64,000 nucleotides of DNA from Pandoraea communis (GTDB taxonomy: Bacteria; Pseudomonadota; Gammaproteobacteria; Burkholderiales; Burkholderiaceae). Within the stretch, counting starts at the first letter, position 1. Each line of letters begins with the position of its first letter. This document shows, piece after piece, positions 16,027-24,621 of the stretch. A model generated the notes under the pieces. It worked only from the letters and a program-made list of their open reading frames with translations. It was not told where the DNA came from and made no database searches. The stretch lies in assembly GCF_902459745.1 (NCBI RefSeq), contig NZ_CABPSJ010000003.1, forward strand, positions 62,001 to 126,000. Direction: 5' to 3'. The translations under genes and the position numbers were made by a program.

Positions 16027-19000
16027 TCAAAACCGATGGTTCACCCGTACGTAGGCAGATATTGCCGACGCATGGCTCGTGTTGATCAGCGCGTCTACAC
16101 CCAGCGACACCGCGGTCGCCTTCGAGGCCTGCAGACTCACGCTGGCTCCCGTGGTCAGGAATGAACGTGGCAGATCGGTGCCCGGCGCAATAAACACGGT
16201 GCCATCCTGGCTCTGCACCTGCACGACGCGACCTCCGCCCAGCACTTCGCGCGCATACCCGAGGCGCAATTGCATATTGACGGGGCGCGCCGTATCGCCA
16301 AACGCTTTGTCAAGGGTTATACCCACGTACGGCTGCAAGCTGCGGACGTTGTCCGCACCCACTTGCAGATTCTGGCCGCTGGCTCCGTCTTCTGTGAAGC
16401 GATTGCCGTGTACGTAGGCGTAGCGCAGCCCGATATGCGGCGCAAGCGTGAAGCCGGCCACCTGCATCGGCAGGCTGGCCTGCGTGGCAGCCGTAAATTC
16501 CTGGCCGATGTGGTCACCCTCTGCGGTACCGATGCCAACGAACGAGCGCTTCTGCGAGAGGAAGTTGAGCCCGTAGCCCAGCGTGCCCGATACGTTGACC
16601 GCGCCCATCGGCTGGCTACCGTAGAGTGCCAGGCGCAGCGTGTCGATGGCGCCCGACGCGCCCGTGCCATCTTCGCCGAGCGTGGTGTGAGTGTAGCCGC
16701 TGGCCGCACCCACCATGGCGGTGCCAAGCTGACGGTCCGCACCAGCCAGGAAGCCGTATTCGTGCGTCAGGAAGCCCGGTGCGCTGCCCGTGCCTCCTAC
16801 CTTCGTGCTGGTGCCTGTGGCGGTGATCCACGCGTCGGTCGATGTGGCCAGGTCCGATTGCAGGTTGCCCAATCGTCCCAGCAGTGCCGCGTTGGCCCCC
16901 TGGGCCTGCAGGAGAGCTGTCGTGCCGACGGCGGTGTAGATCGACGTGTTGGTCGGCGCCACCACCAACGGATCAGCCGCCGAGCCGGCTGCCGCCGCCA
17001 GCGTCAGGTCCACCGCATTGGCGCCGTAGTTGACGGACGACTGCAGCGTACCCAGATTGGCGCCCGCCGTGGTGGTGTTGGTGACGGCGCTAAAACGGCC
17101 CGTCACGCCATTGGTGGCGGTGAGCAGCGTGTACTGGCGTGCCGTATACGTGCCCGGATCGTACACGATGGCCAGCGTACCACCGAGCGTCGCCGAGCCA
17201 CCCACATGCAGTTGCGAACCTTGTGTCGGGCTGACCTCGATCGACAGCGTGCCGGTGGCCGCCTGCACGTAATTGCCGTTCACGGTCAGCGTGCCGATGG
17301 AGCCGCCGGGCGCCACCGTCCCGCTGTTGTTCACGTTGCCCAACACCGTGCCATGGCCGCGCAGCGTTCCTCGCGTGCTCACCTGCACGTTGCCGCCCAG
17401 CACTGCGCCGGCGCTGGCCGCATCGCCCACGGCGACGGTTCCGCCCGATACCGTCGTGGTGCCGGTGAACGCGCTGCTGATGCCGTTGAGCGTGAGTGTG
17501 CCAGTGCCCTGTTTCACCAGGCCGCCGCTGCCGGTCAGGCTGCCGCCGAAAGTCTGCGACGTGTTGTCCGTCAGCGTAAGCGTGTTGGCCCCGAGCGCCA
17601 GTTGACTGCCCGATACACCGGAGAGGTGCGCCAGCGACTGGTTGCCGCCGGCCGACAACGCCAGTACCGCGTTCGACCCGGCCAATGCCACCGTCGCTGC
17701 CTGGGAGAGGCTGCCCACGCCGGACAAGACCAGGGTGCCCGCATTGACCGTCGTGGCGCCAGTGTAGACGTTCGCCCCCGACAGTGTTTGTGTCCCGCCG
17801 TTGAGCGTGAGCCCGCCCGTGCCGGCCATGCTACCGCTGAACGTGCCGCTGGCGTTGGTGAGCGTTAACGTTTGGCCCCCTAGCCTGACGGTGCCGGTGC
17901 CGGACAACGTCGTCACTGTCGTGCCTCCCTCGGTGCCGGAAATATCGAACGTGCCGTTGTTGATTAGGCCGCCGGAATTGGCAATGCTGCCCGAACCGCT
18001 CAACGCCAGCGTGCCGCCGCTGATCGTGGTGCTGCCGGTATAGCCACTTGCGCCGGCCAGCGTCTGGGTGCCGGTTCCCGCTAGCGTCACGCCACCCGTG
18101 CCGTTGATCGCGCCGCTGAATGTGGCGTTGCCAGTGTTATTGACGGTGAGCGTATGGCTGCCGAGGTTCACATTCGAGCCTGCCGCACCGGCTAGCGCGC
18201 CGATGGTTTGCGCGCCGGCCGCGCTGATATCGAACTGTGTGCCCGCGTTCGCAAGGTTGATCCTGCCGGTCGAGGCCAGGCTGCCGCCCGCGCCGAGCGC
18301 CAGCGTGCCATTGCTGATGGTCGTGTCGCCGGTGTAGGTGCTGGTGCCCGTCAACGTGAGCGTACCGGCCCCCGCTTTTGTCAGGCCGCCCACCCCGCCA
18401 ATGCCGCTGGCCAGTGCGATGTTGTTGCCATTGGTGTCGAGCGTGCCGCCGTTCATGCCCAGCGCACTGAGGCGGCTGGAAATATCCGTGGTATTTCCCA
18501 CGGCCCATTGCAGGCCGCCGCCGTTCAATGTGACGCTGCCCGTGCCGAGATTGCCGCCGTTGCTGAAATTGATCAGGCCGGCGTTGACGGCCGTGCCGCC
18601 TGAGTACGAATTTGCACCGGTCAGAAAGGTCGTGCCGCTGCCGTTCTGTACCACCTTGCCTGTGCCGGCGATGGCAGTGGAAAACGTGTACGAGGTGTCG
18701 GACTGATTGAAATTGATGGCGCCGAGATTACTGATACTGCCCGCCAGCCCGGTGACCGTGCCCGCGCTCGTGCCGTTGGCCGTGGCGTTGCCGATGTTGA
18801 GCGCGCCGTTACTTCCGATGGTGAAGGTGGCGCCGCTCAGGTTCAGCGAGCTGCCATTGCCCAGATTGAGCACACCGGCACCGCCAGCACCGCCGTTGCC
18901 AGAGCACCCGCAGTTGCCGCCCGTGCCACCCAGGCCGCCAATGAAGAGCTGACTACCCACCGTGACGACCGCCCCGCCGGTGAGTGTGAGCGTTCCGCTG

Positions 19001-19575
19001 CCGCCATCGCCACCGTTGCCGCCCCGCGTGCTGCCGGCTCCGCCCGAACCGCCGCCACCGCCGGCTCCCCCGACCAGCAGCGTGTTGACAACGTTCAGCG
19101 TCGTCCCGTTCAGGTCGAGAGTTCCCGCCCCTCCGGCGCCACCGTTGATGCCACCGAGATTGCCGCCGTCCCCGCCGCCCCCGGCACCCCCGATCCCCAC
19201 GTAATCGTAAGTCGCCAGGAGTCCGCTGCTGCCATTGGCCGGGCTGGCAATTACCTGTGTTGGGTCCGGAACCCCGCTGGCGCCGCCGCTACCGGGCAAG
19301 AAAAAGTCGGCGCCCCCGTTGCCGCCGCGCACGCGCCCCGCGCCGCCATCGCCACCGCCCACGCCCTCTGTGCCGACGAGGAGCACTTCGGCCGCACGCG
19401 CAAGCGGCGCCGTCAATCCTAGCGACAGGGCCATCGCAGCACTTACCGCAACGTGCCGGCCGCGCTGGCGGGGCCCTCCCGTGCAGGTACCCTTTGCATG
19501 TGACACCGCCAATTCCGATACGGCCTGCCACACCCTCGCCGTCGCATTCCAGACCACCCGGTAAGTGCGATTCAT
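16027..19575 (-). CDS. Large autotransporter (type Va) with Gly-rich and beta-strand repeat passenger
   Basis: 1182 residues. It starts with an extended signal-peptide region (M-N-R-T-Y-R-V-V-W-N, ESPR type) and a hydrophobic core ending A-R-A-A-E. The passenger opens with a very Gly-rich segment (G-G-A-G-G-G-G runs, residues ~45-250). Many autotransporter-associated beta-strand repeats follow (L-T-K-A-G-A-G-T-L-T-L-T-G-T-S-T-Y-T-G types, ~300-750). The last ~280 residues form the outer-membrane beta-barrel, ending in phenylalanine. I start at the ESPR methionine (19575) because the frame above it is not signal-like. Probably an adhesin or biofilm surface protein. The divergent LuxR gene may control it. 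Confidence 0.92.
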   Translation of the reverse strand: MNRTYRVVWNATARVWQAVSELAVSHAKGTCTGGPRQRGRHVAVSAAMALSLGLTAPLARAAEVLLVGTEGVGGGDGGAGRVRGGNGGADFFLPGSGGASGVPDPTQVIASPANGSSGLLATYDYVGIGGAGGGGDGGNLGGINGGAGGAGTLDLNGTTLNVVNTLLVGGAGGGGGSGGAGSTRGGNGGDGGSGTLTLTGGAVVTVGSQLFIGGLGGTGGNCGCSGNGGAGGAGVLNLGNGSSLNLSGATFTIGSNGALNIGNATANGTSAGTVTGLAGSISNLGAINFNQSDTSYTFSTAIAGTGKVVQNGSGTTFLTGANSYSGGTAVNAGLINFSNGGNLGTGSVTLNGGGLQWAVGNTTDISSRLSALGMNGGTLDTNGNNIALASGIGGVGGLTKAGAGTLTLTGTSTYTGDTTISNGTLALGAGGSLASTGRINLANAGTQFDISAAGAQTIGALAGAAGSNVNLGSHTLTVNNTGNATFSGAINGTGGVTLAGTGTQTLAGASGYTGSTTISGGTLALSGSGSIANSGGLINNGTFDISGTEGGTTVTTLSGTGTVRLGGQTLTLTNASGTFSGSMAGTGGLTLNGGTQTLSGANVYTGATTVNAGTLVLSGVGSLSQAATVALAGSNAVLALSAGGNQSLAHLSGVSGSQLALGANTLTLTDNTSQTFGGSLTGSGGLVKQGTGTLTLNGISSAFTGTTTVSGGTVAVGDAASAGAVLGGNVQVSTRGTLRGHGTVLGNVNNSGTVAPGGSIGTLTVNGNYVQAATGTLSIEVSPTQGSQLHVGGSATLGGTLAIVYDPGTYTARQYTLLTATNGVTGRFSAVTNTTTAGANLGTLQSSVNYGANAVDLTLAAAAGSAADPLVVAPTNTSIYTAVGTTALLQAQGANAALLGRLGNLQSDLATSTDAWITATGTSTKVGGTGSAPGFLTHEYGFLAGADRQLGTAMVGAASGYTHTTLGEDGTGASGAIDTLRLALYGSQPMGAVNVSGTLGYGLNFLSQKRSFVGIGTAEGDHIGQEFTAATQASLPMQVAGFTLAPHIGLRYAYVHGNRFTEDGASGQNLQVGADNVRSLQPYVGITLDKAFGDTARPVNMQLRLGYAREVLGGGRVVQVQSQDGTVFIAPGTDLPRSFLTTGASVSLQASKATAVSLGVDALINTSHASAISAYVRVNHRF

Positions 19576-19744
19576 CCCGTCAACCCTCATGATTTTTTGT
19601 GGATCGAGTCTACATAGCCGTAGCCGCGATGCTTGGCATGCTGATCGCGGCGTCCGCACAGGGCGGCCATATGACGTTCAGCACTCGAAAACAAGCAAAT
19701 GTAAAATTTGTCGCAGCGATATTCCATTACCCGGAAGAGTAGTC

Positions 19745-20578
19745 ATGCACACCGACCCGACCTTGTTGCAGGAAATCGTCCGCCTTTACGAAGCTGAGGC
19801 TGACTTGCTGACGCTGCCTGCCATCCTGTTTGAGGGGGTGGTGCGGCTGACCAACGCTGACGTGGTCACCTTGACAGAGGTTCACCATCGCACCGGCGAA
19901 CTGCGTGCGCTGGTGTCGGTGGAAGACGATCCGGCCCGGCGCCAGGCGGCGTTCCAGGCTTACGCACGGCACGCGCCCAGTCACCCGTTCTGGCAGAAAG
20001 ACCCGGCGTTCTTTGGCGAGCGCGCGGTGCGTGAGTCGGATGTCTTTACGGATGACGAATTCATGACGCTTCCGATGGCGCAGGAAGTGTTTTTGCCGTC
20101 CAACGCGCGCCGCATCATGGGCTTGGTGATGCTGCAGGAGGAGTACTTTTTGGAGCTCAGCGCGCACCGCTTCGTCGGCCGGCCCGCCTATAGCGATGCC
20201 GAACGCGATCGGCTCCAGGCCTTTCGCCCGCACGTGCTGCGGACATATCGCCAGGCCCAGCAGCGCACGATTGACAAGCTCCCGCCGGCGGATCGGCTGG
20301 GCTATGCGTTTCCCGAGTTGACACAGCGACAGGTGGAAGTGGCGGTGTGGGTGGCGCAAGGCAACTCGAACGAAGCCATTGCCGCCGCCATGAACATCAG
20401 CCCGGATACGGTCAAGGCGCACCTGAAAGCCATCTTCAGCAAGATCGGCACAGACAGCCGCCTCGCGCTGGCCAAACTCGTGCATACCGTGCCGCCGTTC
20501 TCGCAGATGCCGCCGCTGTGGAAACTTCCGTTGGAAACTTGGGGCACACAAACGTCGCCCGTTAGCCAATCCGTTTGA
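19745..20578 (+). CDS. LuxR-family transcriptional regulator
   Basis: 277 residues. The C-terminal ~60 form a LuxR/NarL helix-turn-helix (E-L-T-Q-R-Q-V-E-V-A-V-W-V-A-Q-G-N-S-N, then S-P-D-T-V-K-A-H-L-K). The N-terminal ~200 residues match no domain I can name; there is no phosphoacceptor receiver or clear autoinducer-binding signature. ATG 19745 is chosen because GGAAGAG precedes it and upstream codons overlap the divergent autotransporter start. Only 169 bp separate the two starts, so control of the autotransporter is a reasonable inference. A strong terminator follows at 20767. Confidence 0.88.
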   Translation: MHTDPTLLQEIVRLYEAEADLLTLPAILFEGVVRLTNADVVTLTEVHHRTGELRALVSVEDDPARRQAAFQAYARHAPSHPFWQKDPAFFGERAVRESDVFTDDEFMTLPMAQEVFLPSNARRIMGLVMLQEEYFLELSAHRFVGRPAYSDAERDRLQAFRPHVLRTYRQAQQRTIDKLPPADRLGYAFPELTQRQVEVAVWVAQGNSNEAIAAAMNISPDTVKAHLKAIFSKIGTDSRLALAKLVHTVPPFSQMPPLWKLPLETWGTQTSPVSQSV

Positions 20579-20766
20579 TTCGGGCGCCAAGAAAAAGCGA
20601 GAAACACGGAAGGTCGACCCGGCGCCGATTCCTACATCGTGACCGTGGTGTCCTGCGGCCTCGAACAACTGGATCTGGGGGCGCTGTTTGGCATCGTTGG
20701 TCGGCATGGCGCCAACCTTGCCGGGCCATCGTCAGGTTGCGCGCGACATACGTCCCGGCTTGGTCG

Positions 20767-20803
20767 GGCCGGTCTTGCTCAGGGGCAGGACCGGCCGTTT
20801 TTT
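20767..20803 (+). terminator. Rho-independent terminator after the LuxR gene
   Basis: Perfect 8-bp stem GGCCGGTC / GACCGGCC with a 14-base loop followed by six T residues on the plus strand. The rest of the 245-bp gap (20579-20823) shows no gene. Confidence 0.85.
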
Positions 20804-20823
20804 GAGAAAGCGGGTGAGCGCGC

Positions 20824-21477
20824 TCAGCCCTGGCAGCGAGGCGTTGCGCCCTGCGCGCTGGTGGCAATGGCGTTGCCGATGCCTTCCACCAGACGGTCGA
20901 CCAGCCGGCGTTGTGCGGCAACCACTTCGGCAACCCCACCCGAGGCAGGCTCCGTGCCCGCAAAGCGGCAGGTCAGCATCATGTCGCCCGGCACCCGGCG
21001 AACGCTCCAGACCGCGGTGAGCGCAGCCTGTTCACCCGGCGTGGACTCAAAGCGCTGGACCGACGTCGACACCCGATACACGGCGAGCGCATCGGCACGG
21101 GGCAACCCATATACGTCCATGGCACCGAGACGCTGCGTGAGGCCGCGCGAGATCGTCGACGTCAACTCGTTCTTGAGCGGCGCGGCCCAGCGAGATTCCT
21201 CGAGAATATCGACGCGGCCACCACCGCGGGTAACGACGATTTGCGGCCGGTCAACCTGGTCGGGCACGGCTACCGGAGAGATTTCGATGGCGTAAGGCGT
21301 TGCCGGCGCGTTGGCGCTGGCCGCGGCGGCGGGGCCGGTGGCATCGGTCAGCGTGTAGAAGCTCGACGGCGGTGATGCACAACTGGCGAGCATCAACGTG
21401 AGGGCGGCTAGTGCGGCACCGGCCATCGGCGTCGCACGGCGGCGCGGGCTGCGGTTCATCTCAATGGGCCTCGTCAT
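20824..21477 (-). CDS. pqiC: PqiC/YmbA-type outer-membrane lipoprotein
   Basis: 217 residues. The lipoprotein signal ends L-A-S-C at about residue 33, which puts the mature protein on a lipid anchor. The remainder resembles the ABC-type transport auxiliary lipoprotein family (S-F-Y-T-L-T-D near the new N-terminus). In the Pqi system this outer-membrane partner works with the MCE protein PqiB to bridge the periplasm for lipid movement. Its ATG overlaps the pqiB stop (ATGA), which supports start 21477 and translational coupling. It is the last gene of the four-gene operon. Confidence 0.88.
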   Translation of the reverse strand: MTRPIEMNRSPRRRATPMAGAALAALTLMLASCASPPSSFYTLTDATGPAAAASANAPATPYAIEISPVAVPDQVDRPQIVVTRGGGRVDILEESRWAAPLKNELTSTISRGLTQRLGAMDVYGLPRADALAVYRVSTSVQRFESTPGEQAALTAVWSVRRVPGDMMLTCRFAGTEPASGGVAEVVAAQRRLVDRLVEGIGNAIATSAQGATPRCQG

Positions 21478-23138
21478 GGTTGCGGATCCTTCGGTTTGCC
21501 GCGCAGCAACGCCTCGGGGTGCTGCTGCAGATAGTCGGCGAGCGTGTTGAGCGAACGCAGGGTCTTGGTGAGTTCCTGCATGGCCTGACGAACGTCTTGT
21601 TGCACCGGGGCGTCTTCGGAGAGCGTGCGCTCGGCAGCGCCGAAGCTCTTCTTCGCCTCGCCGAGCGTAGCCTTTGCCTCGGGCGCGATCTCGCCGTCGA
21701 GCTGGCGGAACAGGCCCTGCGCACTGTCGAGTGTCTTGTCGAGCTTGCGCAGCGACGAGTCGAGGCTCTGCCCGATGCTGTCGAACGGAATCTTGTCGAG
21801 CTTGCTCGCAATATCGGCGATCTGCAGCTGCAACTGGTCGAGCGTGTTGGGCACGGTCGGCATGATCACCACGTCGTCGACATGTTCGGCTTTCGCGGGT
21901 TTCGCGTTCGGGAAGAAGTCGAGCGCCACATACAACTGACCGGTCAGCAGATTGCCGGTGCGCAACTGGCCACGCAGGCCACGCGCCACGAGCGCATCCA
22001 GAATCTGATGGCGGACGGCTTCAGTAGGCTCTTCGTTGTTTTTCGGGTCGCGGCGGCGCAGACGGTCGGGATAGACCTGCACCGTCACCGGCATACTGAT
22101 CCGCTTGCTCACCCGGTCGAATTCCACGCCGATCGACGTCACTTCACCCAATGCAATGCCCCGGAAGTCCACCGGCGCACCGACGGACAGACCGCGCAAC
22201 GACTGCTGGAAACGGAACACGACCGTGACCGGATGTGTGTCCGGCGCCTTCATCGCCGTGGTTTCATCCGGCGCCAAACGGAATTCCTGACCCGGCTTGG
22301 CCATCACCCCGGCACCCGAGTCGGCCGGTGCCTGGAAGGCAATGCCGCCAATAACCACGGACGTCAGCGACTGCGTGTTGACCTGGAAACCGCTCGAGTC
22401 GAGCCGAAGGTCGATGCCGCTTGCGTGCCAGAAGCGAGTGTTGGAGCCGACGTACTGATCGTAGGGGGCTTGTACGAAGGCGCGCAGTGTCACGCCCTTG
22501 CCGTCCTGATCGAGCGAGTAGGCTTCGATCTGTCCGACCTGAATCCGGCGGTAATAGACGGGCGAGCCGATGTCGAGCGAGCCGATGTCTGCGGCATGCA
22601 GGATGAACGGCTTGCCAGGCTGGCCGGTGGAGACGACCGGCGGCACTTCGAGACCGGTGAAGTGATTCGAGGTGTCCGCCGATTTGCCCGCGTCGGCGCC
22701 AATGTAGGCGCCCGAGAGCAGTGTCGAGAGACCGGAGACGCTGCCCCCCGCCACACGCGGGCGCACGATCCACCAGCGTGAATCCTTGACGGCGAATTTC
22801 TTGGCGTTCTTGGTGAGGTCGACGGTGACGCGCACGTGAGACAGATCGTCCGACAGTTCGATGTTCTTGACCGTGCCGATGTCGACGTCTTTGTATTTGA
22901 CCTTCGTCTTCCCGGCTTCGATGCCTTCGGCCGATTTGAAGTTGATAACGACACTCGGTCCGCGCTCGATGAGTACCTTGGCAACGAGCGACAGGCCAAT
23001 CAGGGCGGCCACCAGCGGAATCAGCCAGACGAGCGACGGCGCCCAGCGTTTGCGTGGTTCGATGACCGGCATGGGCAGGTCGTTGGCCCCGGACGGCGGC
23101 ACCGCCTTCGGGTCTTGCGAGTCTTTCGGTTCAGTCAT
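21474..23138 (-). CDS. pqiB: PqiB, MCE-domain intermembrane lipid transport protein
   Basis: 554 residues. A single N-terminal transmembrane segment (~residues 33-52, W-L-I-P-L-V-A-A-L-I-G-L) is followed by three MCE/MlaD domains (~55-150, ~165-270, ~290-410; the third shows R-G-L-S-V-G-A-P-V-D-F-R-G) and a C-terminal helical tail. This matches E. coli PqiB (546 residues), whose stacked MCE rings span the periplasm for lipid transport. It overlaps pqiC by four bases and the upstream pqiA by eight. Assignment is secure. Confidence 0.95.
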   Translation of the reverse strand: MTEPKDSQDPKAVPPSGANDLPMPVIEPRKRWAPSLVWLIPLVAALIGLSLVAKVLIERGPSVVINFKSAEGIEAGKTKVKYKDVDIGTVKNIELSDDLSHVRVTVDLTKNAKKFAVKDSRWWIVRPRVAGGSVSGLSTLLSGAYIGADAGKSADTSNHFTGLEVPPVVSTGQPGKPFILHAADIGSLDIGSPVYYRRIQVGQIEAYSLDQDGKGVTLRAFVQAPYDQYVGSNTRFWHASGIDLRLDSSGFQVNTQSLTSVVIGGIAFQAPADSGAGVMAKPGQEFRLAPDETTAMKAPDTHPVTVVFRFQQSLRGLSVGAPVDFRGIALGEVTSIGVEFDRVSKRISMPVTVQVYPDRLRRRDPKNNEEPTEAVRHQILDALVARGLRGQLRTGNLLTGQLYVALDFFPNAKPAKAEHVDDVVIMPTVPNTLDQLQLQIADIASKLDKIPFDSIGQSLDSSLRKLDKTLDSAQGLFRQLDGEIAPEAKATLGEAKKSFGAAERTLSEDAPVQQDVRQAMQELTKTLRSLNTLADYLQQHPEALLRGKPKDPQP

Positions 23139-23775
23139 GATCGTCCTGTTCGGAATCGTCGTCTCGGATCTGATCCCAGATCAGGCGAGGGTCGAACTGC
23201 ATGGAGGCCAGCATCGTGAGCACGACCACCGAGCCGAAGGCCAGGATGCCCGGCCCGGCCTGAATGACAGCCAGCGATTGAATATTCACGAGTGCCACCA
23301 TCAGTGCGACGACGAAGACATCGAGCATCGACCAGCGGCCGATGAACTCGATCATGTGGTACAGCTTGGTGCGTTGATGCGGATTCCAGCCGGCGCCCCG
23401 CTGCGCGGTGAAGCACAGCAGCGAGAGCGCAATGAGCTTGAGCATGGGGACGAGAATGCTCGCGGTGAAGACGACGATGGCCAGATCGTATTCGCCGCTG
23501 CTCCAGAAGTAGATCACCCCGCTCATGATGGTGTCACTGGAGTTTCCCAGCAGCGAGCGCGTCTGCATCATGGGCAGTACGTTGGCGGGTATGTACAGGA
23601 TCGCGGCGGCGATCAGCAAGGCCCAGGTGCGGGCAAGACTGTCGACTTTGCGCTGGTGCAGGACGGCGCCGCAACGCGGGCAGCGCGCCTTCCCGGTCGT
23701 TTTGACGGCGCGCGAGAGCTGCCCGCACGCGTCGCATGCCACGAGTCCGGCGTCTTTGGCGGAACGGAATTTCAT
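23131..23775 (-). CDS. pqiA: PqiA-domain inner-membrane protein, second half
   Basis: 214 residues: an N-terminal zinc-ribbon-like C-D-A-C...C-P-R-C motif (residues ~14-37), then four hydrophobic segments of the PqiA domain (I-P-A-N-V-L-P-M-M, a family hallmark). E. coli PqiA is one ~417-residue chain with two such domains; here the second half is its own gene. ATG 23775 overlaps the stop of the upstream half (ATGA), so the two chains are made together. A longer frame to 24600 runs across the first-half gene in another register and is not used. Confidence 0.88.
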   Translation of the reverse strand: MKFRSAKDAGLVACDACGQLSRAVKTTGKARCPRCGAVLHQRKVDSLARTWALLIAAAILYIPANVLPMMQTRSLLGNSSDTIMSGVIYFWSSGEYDLAIVVFTASILVPMLKLIALSLLCFTAQRGAGWNPHQRTKLYHMIEFIGRWSMLDVFVVALMVALVNIQSLAVIQAGPGILAFGSVVVLTMLASMQFDPRLIWDQIRDDDSEQDDHD

Positions 23776-24443
23776 CGTTGCACCGCCCGCGATTGTGCGG
23801 TGCCGGCCGCGTCCGGGGCCGGCGTGTGGTCGATCACGATCCAGAGATTGCGCAGGTCGTACGACAGCACCAGTGCCAGCAGCACGGTGAGCGCCCCGAA
23901 CGCCCACAGCGCCACGCCAGGCAGCACGCTCGCCATGGCCGAGAGTTTGACCAGTGAAACCAGTACCCCCAGCATGAAGACTTCGATCATGCCCCACGGG
24001 CGGCAGAATTCGATGGCACGCATCACATGGAAGACGCCATATGGCTGCCGGCCCAGCGAGAGCGGGGTAAACAGATGCACCAGTGCGAGCAGTTGTAACA
24101 AGGGAAACAGCACGGTCGTGGCGAAGACCAGCAGGGCGACGAGCCACATGCCTTCGCGATACAGCGCCCAGGCGGCGCCCACGAGAGTGGTCTCCATATA
24201 GATGCCTTGCACCTCGATCTCGACAATGGGGAAGGCGTTCGCGATGGCGAACACGATCAGGCAAGTCAGGGTGAGCGCGAGCACGCGCGACAGGCGCAAA
24301 TCCGGCGCGCGGTAGAGAACCGAATGGCACCGCGCGCAGCGAGCAGTCTCCTGCGGCGGCAGGTCCAGGCGACGGTGCAGCGTGTCGCAGTTCGGACATG
24401 CGATCAGGTTCGTCACGTCGTCTTCTGGGGGCAACGTATCCAT
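23772..24443 (-). CDS. pqiA: PqiA-domain inner-membrane protein, first half
   Basis: 223 residues. C-P-N-C...C-A-R-C zinc-ribbon pairs at residues ~13-40 are followed by four hydrophobic segments, the layout of one PqiA domain. It corresponds to the N-terminal half of single-chain PqiA and is first in the overlapping pqiA-pqiA-pqiB-pqiC operon. Start 24443 (M-D-T-L-P-P-E-D-D) sits just before the zinc ribbon; upstream in-frame residues are not conserved in character. Its promoter must lie in the 178-bp gap shared with the divergent fdoG. Confidence 0.86.
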   Translation of the reverse strand: MDTLPPEDDVTNLIACPNCDTLHRRLDLPPQETARCARCHSVLYRAPDLRLSRVLALTLTCLIVFAIANAFPIVEIEVQGIYMETTLVGAAWALYREGMWLVALLVFATTVLFPLLQLLALVHLFTPLSLGRQPYGVFHVMRAIEFCRPWGMIEVFMLGVLVSLVKLSAMASVLPGVALWAFGALTVLLALVLSYDLRNLWIVIDHTPAPDAAGTAQSRAVQR

Positions 24444-24570
24444 TACCGGGGGGCGTGACCAAAGTGACGCACAGAATACCAAATTGGCAAGGAAGTTCCC
24501 TCGTAGTCAGGCTCAACGCATGATGCGGCACGATTTGTGCTAAGTCACGGAAAACATGCTGTCTTTGCTC

Positions 24571-24576
24571 TATACT
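24571..24576 (+). promoter_or_regulatory. Putative -10 element of the fdo-sel cluster
   Basis: TATACT lies 46 bp upstream of the fdoG start in the pqiA/fdoG divergent gap. No good -35 is present 16-18 bp upstream, which suggests an activator-dependent promoter. Prediction only. Confidence 0.35.
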
Positions 24577-24621
24577 CGACAAACTCCCGCATAGATTCAA
24601 AAGATTTGAGGAGAAATCCCC

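Noticed and set aside
15731-16054. 107-codon ORF downstream of the autotransporter
   Set aside because: Arg/Ser/Pro-rich, no ribosome-binding site and overlaps the autotransporter end on the other strand.
18843-19575. PE-PGRS-like gene based on Gly-Gly-Ala repeats
   Set aside because: The repeats are the Gly-rich head of a type Va autotransporter with an ESPR signal and a C-terminal barrel; there is no PE domain.
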